From positions 6,283,613 to 6,331,638 of the forward strand of contig FN649741.1 in the NCBI GenBank assembly GCA_000310025.1: a DNA stretch of 48,026 nt. The letters run 5' to 3'. Source of the stretch: Ectocarpus siliculosus. Lineage: Eukaryota; Sar; Phaeophyceae; Ectocarpales; Ectocarpaceae. A program made the translations under genes and the position numbers. Of this stretch, positions 10,481 through 21,900 are shown piece after piece (position 1 is the first letter of the stretch; each line of letters opens with the position of its first letter). The notes beneath the pieces are model-generated. The model saw only the letters and a list, made by a program, of their open reading frames with translations, ran no database searches and was not told the origin of the DNA.

Positions 10481-11054
10481 ATGAGCATGACGGTGGCGAT
10501 TCGGCCGGCGTCGCTTTGGACGCATGCCATGTTTGCCGTCCTTTCCGCGATGGACAAAACCAACCAGCGTCAGATCGATCTGACACGTGATGCTTACGCG
10601 GATCTACGGCAAGAATTCCAGAAGTGGCTGTCGCTGACGGCTTCTTCACACGAAGGGCCGTGGCAGCGAGCGAGCCACCTCATCGTCAAAATCGACGGAT
10701 CATCAGACGCGTCTTCCCTTGGCTGGGGTGGTGCTATTAACATTAAGGGAGCTCAATACCGCGCAGGTGGCGTGTTCCCCGACGATTGGCTACACAAACA
10801 TATTAACAAGAAAGAGATGTTTGCGTTGTACCACTTGTTGCGCCTATTCTGTGCGCGCTTTCCGGCTTCCTTGCAGCGGGCGCACGTGCTCATCGACGTC
10901 GACAACACCGCGGTGTGTGGATCTTTCAACAGGGGGCGAGCGCGCGACCCAGAAACGCACGCACTTCTTGTTCGTTTGTTCGAGCTACAAGTCGAGTATG
11001 AGTTTATGCTGTCCCTCAAATGGGTCCCGTCGGCTGCCAATGTCGTCGCTGATT
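10481..11054 (+). CDS. DIRS-type RNase H (pol fragment)
   Basis: The frame is open from the gap to a TGA at 11054-11056. It reads IVKIDGSSDASSLGWGGAI, then HINKKEMFALYHLLRLF, VLIDVDNTAVCGSF, and LKWVPSAANVVAD. This is the DIRS/Ngaro arrangement: a D in the first strand (xxDASxxGWG), E in HINxxEMxAL, D in xDNTAV and a closing NVVAD. RNase H removes RNA from the RNA/DNA hybrid during replication. The RT should lie in or before the gap. At 11050-11056 one extra T moves the reading into the next frame, so this copy is broken there unless frameshifting is used. Confidence 0.85.
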
Positions 11055-11564
11055 GATATCTCTCGCCCTTCGCGTGAGGGCATCATCAGGCTCAACCCGG
11101 CGGCCTTTCAGGCTCTCTGGGCAGACATGGGGCCGTTTACTATCGACCTCATGGCCTCCGACGCTTCGGCTCAACGTATCCCGGAGTCGGACGTTGTTCT
11201 GCCGTTTTTCTCGCGCTATGATTGCGAGGGTTCATCGGGTGTAGATGTTTTCGCCCAAGACGTGTCGTTGCGCCCAGGTTCTCTGGATCGAGCATTCGGT
11301 TATTGTTTCCCGCCGCCGGTGATGGCGGGCCACGTAGTGCAACACCTTGCGGAGTGCCACGCGCATGCGGTTATTGTTGTACCGGGTTCTAGGTCTTACT
11401 GGTTCCCTCGAGTGCAGCAGGCGGCAGTACGGTCTTTGCTGATTTCCCCGCCTAATGCGGGGGGATATTTCCAGTGGCCCTGCCCAGATGGGTCCCTGAA
11501 AGAGTGGAAGTACCCGAGGTGGTCCATGGTAGCTTACGAGGTTGATTTTGGTTCTTGTTCTTAG
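11055..11564 (+). CDS. DIRS-type methyltransferase-like region
   Basis: Continuing the RNase H frame after a one-base shift, this reads ISRPSREGIIRLNPAAFQAL, then GPFTIDLMASDASAQ, SSGVDVFAQDV, RAFGYCFPPPVMAGHVVQHL and AVIVVPGSRSYWFPRVQQA, ending at 11564. The pattern iDLfAs, then DvFaq, then y-x-FPPP and a closing W-FP is the segment after RNase H in DIRS retroelements, often called the DAM/MT domain. Enzyme activity is not shown. The usual DPPY-type loop reads FPPP. It lies between RNase H and the recombinase, as in DIRS elements. Confidence 0.75.
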   Translation, partial: DISRPSREGIIRLNPAAFQALWADMGPFTIDLMASDASAQRIPESDVVLPFFSRYDCEGSSGVDVFAQDVSLRPGSLDRAFGYCFPPPVMAGHVVQHLAECHAHAVIVVPGSRSYWFPRVQQAAVRSLLISPPNAGGYFQWPCPDGSLKEWKYPRWSMVAYEVDFGSCS

Positions 11565-11580
11565 GTGGCCGCCGCTCTTC

Positions 11581-11606
11581 AAAAAAAAAAAAAAAAAAAA
11601 AAAAAA
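11581..11606 (+). repeat. A26 homopolymer inside the DIRS-type element
   Basis: Twenty-six consecutive A lie between the methyltransferase-like frame (stop at 11564) and the recombinase ORF. Internal poly(A) is not typical of DIRS elements, which lack A tails. It may be a slippage-prone microsatellite, or the junction of two retro-copied parts. Confidence 0.9.
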
Positions 11607-11634
11607 TCTCTTTGATTGACACCGGTACCTTGTA

Positions 11635-13074
11635 ATGCAGCATGCGACTCTCGTCCATCTTGCCCAGTTCCCTCCCTTTGGCTTGTGGATGGCTTGTGCT
11701 TCGTCTCACAGGTCCCCACCCTGCCTCCGGGCGGCTGTGTCCAGTTTGTCGCGGTGTTCGTCGTGCCAGACGGAAAACGTGGGACATTACAACTATTGTT
11801 GGTCCTGCGGTGTTCAGCCTGCCCGCGGGCGTCCGGTACCGCGTGACCCCCAAGCGGCTCGGGTGTTGATCGATTTCGACGCGCTGCGCGCTCGGGGTGA
11901 TCAGGTCCTCTCGGCCGCGTCTAACCGTCGTGCTCAACAGCGTAAGTGCGCCGTAGCGGACGGGTTCGACGCTTTCATACTTTCGGCGACTCAACAACGT
12001 CGGGGTTGGAAGCAGGCGTCGGACCGAGACGTGTTTGACTATCTCTGCTTCTTGGACACACAAGGTAGTGGTACCAAGTGGGTGCACGACAGGGCATGCC
12101 CTGGTGTCGGTACGACTCACGGCCGCGATTGCCTTCCAAACTCGCCATGTGCTAAGCGGTATGCTGCCGCGTCCATGCAGAAAGGGATCGTGTCCAAGCT
12201 GAAGATGGCGATGCAAGAACAGTTGGGAAAAGACAGCAGCTGGGACCCTGCCACGCGCTCGGGCAACTCCTGTTGTAGTCCTCTCGTCGACTCCTACCTC
12301 GTCTTCACGGGGGAGGAACAAAAACGTGTGGGTGTCGCTGTCAACCAGGCAGAGGCTATGTTACCGCACGTCCTCATCGATCTGTTGAGGGACATGCGCT
12401 CTCGCGCGCAGACTGCGTCCTCTTTGGCGGAACGTATTGAGCTCACCAGGGACGTCGCTTTGTTTTCGCTGGCGTTCGCCTCCATGCGGCGAGGCCATGA
12501 TCTCTCCTTCACTATGGGATCGCAAGTTCTGCGGTTGCCCGCGGGGCAGGGTCTGATTTTCAACTTCCAATTCGGCAAGACCCTCCGCGACTCCGTTGAT
12601 GCCGTGGTCGTGCGTCCGGACGTCGCTTGCCCGTCTATTTGTGCTGTAAGCAATGTTACGGCCTACATCAGTGCGGCGGAGGGTATTGGCTGGGATTTGT
12701 CCCAAGGACATCTGTTTCCTATCGTTCTGCTGGATGGAACTCGGGGCTGTGCTCCGCTTACGGCGGTTCAGATGACGGCTGCCCTACAAGGGCATCTGCG
12801 AGCGGCGGGACTGCCGCACCGCTACACTATGCATTCGTTCCGCGTTGGAGGTTCGGTAGCGCAGTCGCTTGACGGAACGGCGATGGACGCTATCATGAAA
12901 ATTGCCGGGTGGCGTACGGAGAGTGTAGCGAAGCGATATGTTGGCGCCACTACTAGTGTGGGGGCAACGGGTTCCAAGAGGATCCGGAGCGAGCTGTACG
13001 CAGACTCAAACGTGTTGCCGTTGTCGGCTGACTTCACATGCGATTTCTCTGCGTGTGCTCGCCGCGAAAAATAA
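11635..13074 (+). CDS. Tyrosine recombinase of DIRS-type element
   Basis: A 479-codon ORF starts at the first ATG after an in-frame stop. Residues about 41-62 form a CxxC...CxxC ribbon (CSSCQTENVGHYNYCWSCG). The catalytic domain shows the expected order: first Arg in FASMRRGHDL (about 282), His-x-x-Arg in HSFRVGGSV (about 399-402), then GW, and the nucleophile Tyr in AKRYVG (about 435). DIRS elements use this enzyme, instead of a DDE integrase, to insert a circular DNA copy without target duplication. The ORF is intact and all R-H-R-Y residues are visible, so the enzyme may be functional although the upstream pol frame is shifted. An AATAAA at 13119-13124 could end the transcript. Confidence 0.9.
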   Translation: MQHATLVHLAQFPPFGLWMACASSHRSPPCLRAAVSSLSRCSSCQTENVGHYNYCWSCGVQPARGRPVPRDPQAARVLIDFDALRARGDQVLSAASNRRAQQRKCAVADGFDAFILSATQQRRGWKQASDRDVFDYLCFLDTQGSGTKWVHDRACPGVGTTHGRDCLPNSPCAKRYAAASMQKGIVSKLKMAMQEQLGKDSSWDPATRSGNSCCSPLVDSYLVFTGEEQKRVGVAVNQAEAMLPHVLIDLLRDMRSRAQTASSLAERIELTRDVALFSLAFASMRRGHDLSFTMGSQVLRLPAGQGLIFNFQFGKTLRDSVDAVVVRPDVACPSICAVSNVTAYISAAEGIGWDLSQGHLFPIVLLDGTRGCAPLTAVQMTAALQGHLRAAGLPHRYTMHSFRVGGSVAQSLDGTAMDAIMKIAGWRTESVAKRYVGATTSVGATGSKRIRSELYADSNVLPLSADFTCDFSACARREK

Positions 13075-13078
13075 GAAA

Positions 13079-13203
13079 GTTTGGGTGGGCGAGACCTAGC
13101 TTAGAGGCGTGAGTGGTCAATAAATAAGATGTGACAGATCGGATAATTAACAAGAAAGTAATGGGCGGGACCACAGACCGGCGCAGGAGGCCTCACCCAA
13201 CCA
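13079..13203 (+). other. Inverted repeat after the recombinase ORF
   Basis: GTTTGGGTGGGCGAGACCT at 13079-13097 is imperfectly complementary to AGGCCTCACCCAACCA at 13188-13203. It lies directly after the recombinase stop and could belong to the terminal or circle-junction repeats of a DIRS-type element. The left end is lost near the gap, so pairing with it cannot be tested. Confidence 0.4.
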
Positions 13204-13251
13204 AATCCAATACTTACATTGAATGATCTGGGTAAGGGATAAGAATACAAC

Positions 13252-13409
13252 AGAAATTTTTATGGAGTTTGTGGCAGAAACGTAAAGAGCTCCCAAATGT
13301 TGGTGGTGTCTCTAGTAGGTGTAGGAACGGTGCTCCGTCTCGAAAGGGACGCGTGGTCAATGGTCAAATGACTACGGCAAGCAACAAATGAGTACGCCCC
13401 CCCCCCCCC
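13252..13409 (+). mobile_element. 5'-truncated LINE 3' end with C-run tail
   Basis: This is nearly identical to the reverse complement of 47056-47213. It encodes the last codons of the LINE ORF2 (KRKELPNVGG...GRVVNGQMTTASNK, stop TGA), then GTACG and a run of 13 C. Truncation at the 5' side and a fixed 3' end are typical of target-primed reverse transcription. The tail is C, not A. No target-site duplication was obvious. Confidence 0.85.
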
Positions 13410-15717
13410 ATTACGCTTGTTGCACCCCACGAATGGCTTCAGCGAAGTCTCTAGAGTAATTCACGAAACGTCATTATTTCGGAAATAGTCATGGTACGAG
13501 GAACGGTAACACGCGGTACACGGACTGGTTGAAAAAGAACTACTGTACATGCGCTCTAAAGCACGTGCCTTAGTAGCACGGTGAGCAGAGCTTGGTTTCG
13601 AGCTTGCACGAACCTAACTGTGAAGCGTGGAAGGACACACGCGGGTAGTGTACAAAATTTGCAATAGTGACAGCCGGAGGGGGCTTGCCCGAGCTCCACA
13701 GAACGCCGTATGCTGCGCTGCGGCAGACTGCAAGAATTGTGTCCTGATCACAACACGAAAGGGCCACATGCAAAACATGTAAGCCGTCCCTCCCATGTCC
13801 CTTTCGTGAAGAGGGTTCAATTACCCCGCTCTGTTTGAATAGTACGTCCACTACGACAACAGCATGTTTACGGTCGACCCCAGGTAGTTTTCCTCTAATC
13901 ACCGGTCAGTTCATCTGCTTCGTGTTATTTGCTCGGCAGTCCTTGTCTTTTTGTTCCGCTTTCGATTGTTTTTGTTATGGATATACCAATAGCTAATGAT
14001 ATTGAAATAGATTTTGTCCTTATCAACTACTGTAGAATCATGTAATATGGGTATTGAATGGATGAGCCTCCACCCCTTAGGCCGGCGGTCCATTGATGCA
14101 CTGCCGCACCGGGGTCGGCTGGACAACGAATCTGTAAAACTGCCAGCAGTGTGGAAGATGGTGATTTTTCTATCCTGCCCGGAGTGTCTCGTATTCACGG
14201 TAGGATGAAAGACGTTGCTAGGCATAAATCTCGACTATCAAGGCACTTCTAGACTACAGGACATCCATCTCGTGCCGGATTTGAATTCGGCTGTAGCCCC
14301 AATTTTCCAGCAACGTTGCACTTCCGTACAAACATCAATCGTTTACCCTCCCCAAAACAAAGGATTTTTTTCTCATGACGCACTTGCTGGTCGCATGTTC
14401 TGCTCCTGGTCCTCCCCCGAATCGTCCGACACTAGGTCGATCGGGCTTCCCTTGAGTCCCGCGGGCTCCTCGACAATTTTCACATTTTCCAGCGATGAAG
14501 CACGAGGTCGAAGCATACCGGATGCGGGTAGAGAGAATACCGGATGCGGGTAGAGATGGACCGGTGAGGAAGACATCAGCAAAAGACGGCCGGGGTCGTC
14601 AGAGAGAGGTTGGTACAGTATCCGCGGTGCAGCTCGCTTTCACATCCTTAACACCGCGAACCACCTTATTTCCACCACAGACCACCACACAAACAGTGGT
14701 TGGTGTGAAGATCTCAAGAAGACTTCGGTAGAAGGGGTTGAACAGGCACCGCAAGCGATTCCACCACTACGTACCCGTATCTATCTATCGCACCATTGCA
14801 AACATGTACTACGAGTTGTCCCTGTTTCTTGTTTGGGGTATTGCGTCACAGGAAAAATATGCTGTGCGGATCCTGAAGAACCTCGACGATAATACATGTA
14901 GTCTGAAGCCACGCACTCATACAGCAGTTGAATTGAAACAGCACCGGGCCAGAGGTCACAGAACCGACACAAATATCCAAAATCGCGGCCAGACCGAAAG
15001 ACATATCTGCTACCAAGGCAAACGGCAGACAGTACTTCGGGCACCATTACTCTGCCCATTACTCTGCTCTTCTGGAACAGCAGACGACGATCGAAAACGA
15101 GAAGGGGTGAAGCACATATTCTAGAACAACACTACTGCGGTTTTTTGTCAGTGTTCGGGTTCCAGGAAACGCGGAACACCATGCACGTTCCAGGCGGAGA
15201 AGCCGAAGCTTGGTCCATACGTACGCTAGCCGTTCCTACCATTGAGAAGTGCTCCTTTGGGAAATACATGCTCGAAAAGCGAGAAACATAGAAATCACCA
15301 ACAAAGTGTATCATGCTTTTTCAGGTGGTCACACCCAAGAACCGTCGGGCATCGAAAAAGCGGCGACCAGTATTCTCCCGAGATAGACTTGCGGTTCCTT
15401 CGGCACAAACCTTACCATCGCACCCGGTACAGCCAGACAGCGTACCTCTTCTTCAGGCTCGTCAATACTCGACGAGAACGCCAGGACCAGCAACCCGTCT
15501 CCGGCCCGAGCTCCTTTCGGCTGCACTATCGTGGCCTTGACCTGAGCAAAATACCACAAAATGAGCGCCCCATGTTAGCGTCATCTGTGCATACCATTAG
15601 CGGGAGTTGTTGCTGTTCTTGTTGTTGGCTTCAGACAATAATACCCGTTCCGATCTACCTCCATCTGTCTATACTGATCAAACACTTGACCATTCCCGTG
15701 GTCACAGGCTAAGTTGC
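13410..15717. other. Intergenic, no gene recognised
   Basis: Several frames of 60-150 codons occur here, the longest at 15242-15712 (+), but none shows a domain, a splice pattern or repeated conservation. A 12-base direct repeat (GGATGCGGGTAG at 14519-14530 and 14542-14553) is visible. The region may hold the 3' untranslated part of the glycosyltransferase gene close to 15718. Confidence 0.5.
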
Positions 15718-15960
15718 CTAAAGAGGGAGTTTCAACAAAAACATATTGGGCAAATGCGACCATGTTGGGCAAATGCGATCATCGCTGAACAGCTTGTTTT
15801 TTGGGTACACTCGTGTGACTGCGTACGTCCAGCCCACCTTAACGCCCCATCCATGCTCCGTTTGCTCCTGGAGCCATTTGCCGATGTGCTTCGGCATGGG
15901 CGCACCACATTTTGGCAAGCGAGTCACAATCACCACCTTTGAATCCTCCCGTGAAGAAAC
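15718..15960 (-). CDS. GREB1-like gene, last exon
   Basis: A 110-base intron ends at CTTCTTCTCAG, after which the frame runs 80 codons to a stop at 15718. It reads SKVVIVTRLPKCGAPMPKHI, then GKWLQEQTEHGWGVKVGWTY and ends in a hydrophobic tail. The compact GxPxPKHI-GKWL pattern suggests a small folded C-terminal domain. The family is not recognised. Two adjacent 20-base repeats with TTGGGCAAATGCGA lie in the tail (15742-15782). An alternative is the unspliced stop at 16039. Confidence 0.65.
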   Translation of the reverse strand, partial: VSSREDSKVVIVTRLPKCGAPMPKHIGKWLQEQTEHGWGVKVGWTYAVTRVYPKNKLFSDDRICPTWSHLPNMFLLKLPL

Positions 15961-18900
15961 CTGAGAAGAAGAGCAGCACGTAGGTTCGGAAACTACCTTT
16001 GGGAGTCACCATGTCTTGCGCGGTGGGGAACCTTGCACTCACTCGACTCGGTCCCGACAGCTTGCCCTCACCTTGTCCCTGATGATAAGTTTAAGGACAC
16101 CAAAGCTTTCGTTTCGTATCCCTCCCAGCAGCATGATGACGATCGATCGGGAGTTGTGTCCAGGCTCGAGGGCGAGTTGGGGGTTGCCCGGCACTGGCGC
16201 AGCAGGCTCGATTTCGAACGAACGACCATCAATGGTGACGACCCCGAGATCTCCGGTGGGGTAACATACCTCCTCGATGGGAATGGGTTGTAGAACATGT
16301 TCCGAGAGGTATTTCAGCAGTCCATCCAAGTGATTCAAGTCTGTAACGCAGTTTGAGCCTTTCTCGTACTTCCGTTGCAGCTCATCCAAATCGATATCGT
16401 CATGCTGGAACTCCGGACAGGAGACAAGCAGCGGCCGACGTGCCGGAGGGGATGTCGGTGGCGGGCGAGGCTGGCGAGGCTGGACGGGTTGGAGGTTTTT
16501 CTTCGAGTGAGAGAACTTTCGGAACTTGCATACCACCAGACCTTTCTCGTCGATGATGTGGTTGAATTCGATGTCCTCCCAGAACCGTTTCATTGGGTAC
16601 CATGCCCCCTTGGAGACTGTGCTGGCCACGTTCAGCAGGCAGAAGGAATACACGCTGTGGGTCACGCCGAAGGGTTCCTTGACCTCCTTGTTGTTTGTGC
16701 AGCCATACCCATGCCTTGCAATGCCTAGAACTCCGTAATGGCCAGGACGACCGCACAAGTCTCCCACGGTGGTGATCTTCTGGTCAACCGCACGTGGCTG
16801 TTTCGGGGTATCCCCACGTAGTAGGTCTGATTCGCGAGGACAGGCCTCGTCTCGAACGCCGTTAACCTTCACGTACTCGAGGACATCTCTTGTAGTGCCT
16901 TCCTTATCTGAAGCTGTTGAGACGCGAATTCCCTTTTTTTCTTCAGCAAACATGAGTCGTTCAAGGGAGTTCATGACTTGGGTGAAGCTGCACGGTTGGT
17001 ACTTCGCTTCTTCTTTGCCCACATCGAGCTCATGGCACAGCTGGACATTGTCGTCCAGCATCCAGATGAAGGGTATTCCGTTGGCCTGCGACCACCGCTG
17101 AATGAAATGCCGGGTGTATCCGATTCCCCCTTCTTCCGGAGAGCACCTGGAGCTTGGCGACTCGTCGCTTGGCATGGACATCGGCAATTCCATTATCACG
17201 TAGTGATCCCCGAAGTGCGTCCTGTTTATACAGCAATAAGGGCAGAGACCAGTTAGTGCGTGGAAGGAAGGAATGAAAGCTACGGTCTAGAGGGAGGACG
17301 GGGCGCTGCATGATTTTTCATCTCCGGCAGCAGCAAAATACTTCGAATCGACGGCCTGCACGGCATAATTTTCGGAAGTTGCGACGACAAATGGGGGTGT
17401 ACCTGTAGGATTCAAACTGTTCCCGACGGACCACGAGCACTTGAACATTGACCCTGTTCACGGAATCGAAGGGACCAGTCGGCGGGAACGCAAACGATGC
17501 TTTCTCGTAAGCTGCACGCCTCCGCGGGGAGACTAACTACACGCGTGTTTCTATCCGGAGTTGGGGTCTCTCTCTCCAGGTTTGAACAAATCAAATTTTC
17601 GGGGTAATTTAGCTGCCTCCCTCACGGAGCCTAGAATACAATCGACACCCTCACCGCAGGAGCTCGTCCTGAGTTGGCGTCTGTTCTATAGCCTTCTGGC
17701 CTGCAGTTGGCGCCCGCACTGAAGAACGCAATATTCAACGTAATATCAAAACACACGAACTTGAGCACCAATTGTGAGCCCGGTTAACCCACACCACAAC
17801 CTATGCAGCGGCCATTTGCAGCCTAGCACTAGGAACCAAGAACCCTAGCCTCGGCCGAAGCGAGAGGTTCCTAAGGGCGCACACTAGCTGTACACGTTCA
17901 TGGCGCGATATATTGTGGCCATGAAAAGGCGATTTCTAAGGTCCTGGTGGGTTCGCAAATGCCAGATGTGCTTGTACTCCGCATAGTGACAACTGCGTTC
18001 AACAAGTGACATGGATCTGCCAAAAAGACTCCCCTCAGAAACAGCTAGAAGATGGACTGGTGACGCGGTCAGAAGTCTCAAGTGATTTGCATAGCAGCGA
18101 AGGCATTAGCACAAGTGGTGACCGGGTGTGTGGAGGTAAACTGCATACATACGTCAAGCCGCGATGAAAAGGACTTGCTTATTAGAGGGTCGAAACAGGA
18201 TACTGCGGAACACACATTTACATGGGGAAGGGAACCAAAGGCACCTCACGTGGGAGTGCGTTACATCACGATGCCCTGTGCCCTGTCGTACTTCGCTTTC
18301 TTTGGGGCCGTGCTTTGTCTACCCATGCGTCTCTATCGTGTTTTTACCTGGGCCCCACATCCAAACCGTCGAGGGGTTTCGGCAGGGCTTGGGATCGATC
18401 CAAGAGTGCCTGCCGTGGGCCTGGGAGGAATCGGTTGAACGACGGCGTAAATATCCATCTCGTCGTTTCCTTGCTGCGGAGCAGCTCCTTTATCCCCCCC
18501 TTGAAAGAGTGCGGAGTGGACACGGCAAGGCCTTGAAGCGCGCTGTCTGCACGGTATTGGAAGGGGTGTTTGCTTTCCTTGCTGCCATTCCCTTTGTTCC
18601 AGGCCTTCGGAGGCTGCTTCGCCACAAAGTCATCTCCTAACTCGCAAGGGTCTGGGAACAATATTACGTCCGCCGAAAGTGGAGAGCGGGGTACGGTGAT
18701 GTCAAGCGTGAGAACCACATGAAGGACGCTCAAGTGATTTGTCGTTGCGTGTGAAACATAGGTTTGCATTCTCTGTGGTGAGGCGTTGTCATAAGTCATG
18801 AACGGTGCTGTGCTCACTACTGTACATTCCACATATTAACCCCAGGACGAATATGGCCGCGTTTCTCACCTTGGGAGTCGTCCTGGGAGTTGTCCTGGGA

Positions 18901-21900
18901 GTTGTCCTGATCCGCTTCCCACCGCGCAATCACCCCGTCAAGTCGGCCTCCTGTTTCCGCCAGGTCCGCCGTTCTGATCGACAACGCCGCCCCGTACGAA
19001 ACTTTTAATTTTGCCAAGCTGTCCTGGCAGGCAGGTGTACATTGACCGCTGCATACGCACAGCTGTACCCCATGATTGGTGTGAAATCTCCCGTCCCAGT
19101 CAATCGCCGCTTTTAGGGATGCATACGAAGCCTCAGTTCCTATAGCCTGTCCTTCCGCATCGAACGGGGCTTCTAGACTCTGCTCCAACCCTGCAATGCG
19201 CCTTCTGCCCTCCTCACTCTTGATTGTCTCACCCTGCACTTTGTGCACCAACACATTGCGCAGGAACTCCTGGAAGTTGGTTACCCACCCGTCACGCTTG
19301 CAACTTTGCACCACGAGATACGCCCGGCTATTCGCGACTCCTGCCGTGTATTTGCCGGCGAAGAGGCTACCATACATGTCGCTCAGGGTTCTCATGTTGG
19401 AGAGCGTTCGCCAGTGTGGGAGCAGCCAGCTGACAGCATCCCCAGACGATGCAACGATGGGGAACGGCGGCGGCGGGGTAGCGATAGGACTGGCCGCTCT
19501 CTTAAGAATTTTGAGGTAGTGAAGGTACGCCCCCGTCTTGCCAACTTGACACTCCGCTGACAGAACCAGACGGCGCTCGTTTCTTGTGGATGTTTTGTCC
19601 CTACCACTGTCGTAGTGACCTTCGTCTGGCCGATACCTACAGTAGTCGTGGAGGTCACCGATTTTTGCCTGCGTGATCGAGGACACAACCGTGAGGGGGG
19701 TTGGCCAAGGGCGAGCAATCTACTGTTGAATTGTATTCGACAAAGTACCATTCGAAACGCTGGCGGTGGTGTACGCAGAAACGTCCTCGAGCACAACTAC
19801 AACCAGGGTAGCAAAGACGAAAAGCGAAATATCTCCTCAGCCTGGAATACTCAACGGCACACGCACTCACTTTCGCCATCGAACCGCGCATATGCTGATC
19901 CATACGTGCCATTCGTATACACTTCGAGATGGGCGTATTTGTCTTTCTGTGTTCGTTAATGGCATTGTGGACAATATCCATCACTCTCGTGGTGATGAGC
20001 ATCGTTGGCAGCCGGAACGCGCTCTCCTCCACACGGACTTTCGGATGCCCCTGAGCCCTGTCCGATAAGATTTCGTCCAGCTCCCACCACGTGTTGGCGA
20101 CGCCCAAAAACTTTGAAGAGGGGCTTGATACCTTCAGGACGCGCTTGCGATGGAAAGCCTGCGAATCACGATCGATTGGCGGAAGGAATCGAGTTTTAGT
20201 CGTGATTATGGCAACCCGCGTAGTTGCAGATGCATGACGCAGGGCAATGTTTGGGTTCTATGCACCCTTGTCGGTAGGGCCCGGTCGACTCCGAGTTAGG
20301 GCTGTCTTCACATGATATGGTTCAAATATATGTTTAACAAGGGCACACGAGGACACGAACAATTGGCAAATCGATGGGGAACACCTTCCACCTCGATCAC
20401 ACTCAATTCGGCCCGAGTGATAAATCCCATTGCCCCCTGCCTACGTTTCGCTGTCCAATTCGGTCGATACTCACCTTTTTGCCAAGTGCGATTGCCTGGA
20501 CGTGTGAACACTCCGTTATTTCGCCACCATCGATTGGCATGAAGGCTTGGTATCGGCAGAGGCGCCCGAGCTCCTGTTCGAAGGTTGCAAAGCTTTGTTC
20601 GGCCGTTCGAATTCGCAGGTCGAAGCAGCCAAGCGAGTGCGGGAACGTATCGCCCGTTCTTCCCTTGTCGCACAATATGAGTATCATCGGCACGTTCAGC
20701 AGGTCGGCGTAAGAGAGAGACGCTGTACGGCGGCCGCCCCGCAGGTCGTGGCCGGCCTGCAGCTCTTCCAGCCTGTCCTTCAGGGTGTACGTTCCTTCTC
20801 CAGCCCCGGCATTTAAGAGATTGAAGTTGTTCAGAAAGTACGGCTCGATGCATGTTGACAGGCTGGTGTTGCCGTCGCCGTTGTCAGACACCACGGAAAA
20901 CAGCGGACGCATGTCGGGGGACCCGTCATGGATTTCGAGCTTTTCCATCGCTTGGCGCAAGCAGTGCTGCATGCTACGCTGTTCCTCTTTTTCATACACA
21001 CGCATCACCACCATTTGACCGTGTCCATCTCCCCTGCCGGGCTCGCTACTCACGATACCTTGAAGCAACCGATCCGTCTCATTGAACCAGCTAACTTCGT
21101 CACTTGTGCTGTCTGCCACAATGCTTCCATGAAGCTTTTCCTTAAGGATATACTGTAGACACTCCAGGTCAGTTGGCGCCGATTTCGGGTCTTGGTTCTT
21201 GAGCTCTCGCTTAGCCGCCAACACATACTTCTGAGGTGGACAAAGGAGGCGTGCGATGACGTTTGTGCAAGCTCAGATCGATAGGTCAAACAAGTCAAGG
21301 GTATGCTCGGAGCACATACGTACTTTACAGCGTATTTTTCGTTACCCATGCGACCTCTCAAGTAATTGGAAGAGTGGCAGTGAACAGATACCCGGAACGG
21401 GTGCGAGCAGACTATATGTGGTTTGGCCGAAACGTTGTCGATTAAACCTTGCCTGTCTTACTTCCTTCATGACCATCGCGATGGAGCAAGAGTCCTTCTC
21501 CGCCATGGCGACAACATCGAAGTCGCAGACCTGATCGAGTTTCTCGCCAAACGTGGTGGCGGAGCGGTCGTCTAATTTCTTGGCTTGTTCGACGGCATTC
21601 GTTATCTGCATCGTTCGGCCATTTTCTCGGTACATCGAGAGAAACACGAGAGAGAACAGGTATTCCGCCAAAAGGAGGTGTCCGGCATGGAAAGTCACGC
21701 GTCCCTTTTTACCCTTCCCGATTGTCCTCGATCCAAACTGCCGCTTGGCGTGATCCCAAAGTTCGCCAAACACTGGGTCGGACCTGATACGTTGATCCTC
21801 TACTGAGCGTCCGCCATGATGCTTGTCTCCATCGCCGATTGTCCATGATGACGAGCCAGAAACGGGTGTGTCGGGAATCACCTCGACAGTTGCGTCAAAT

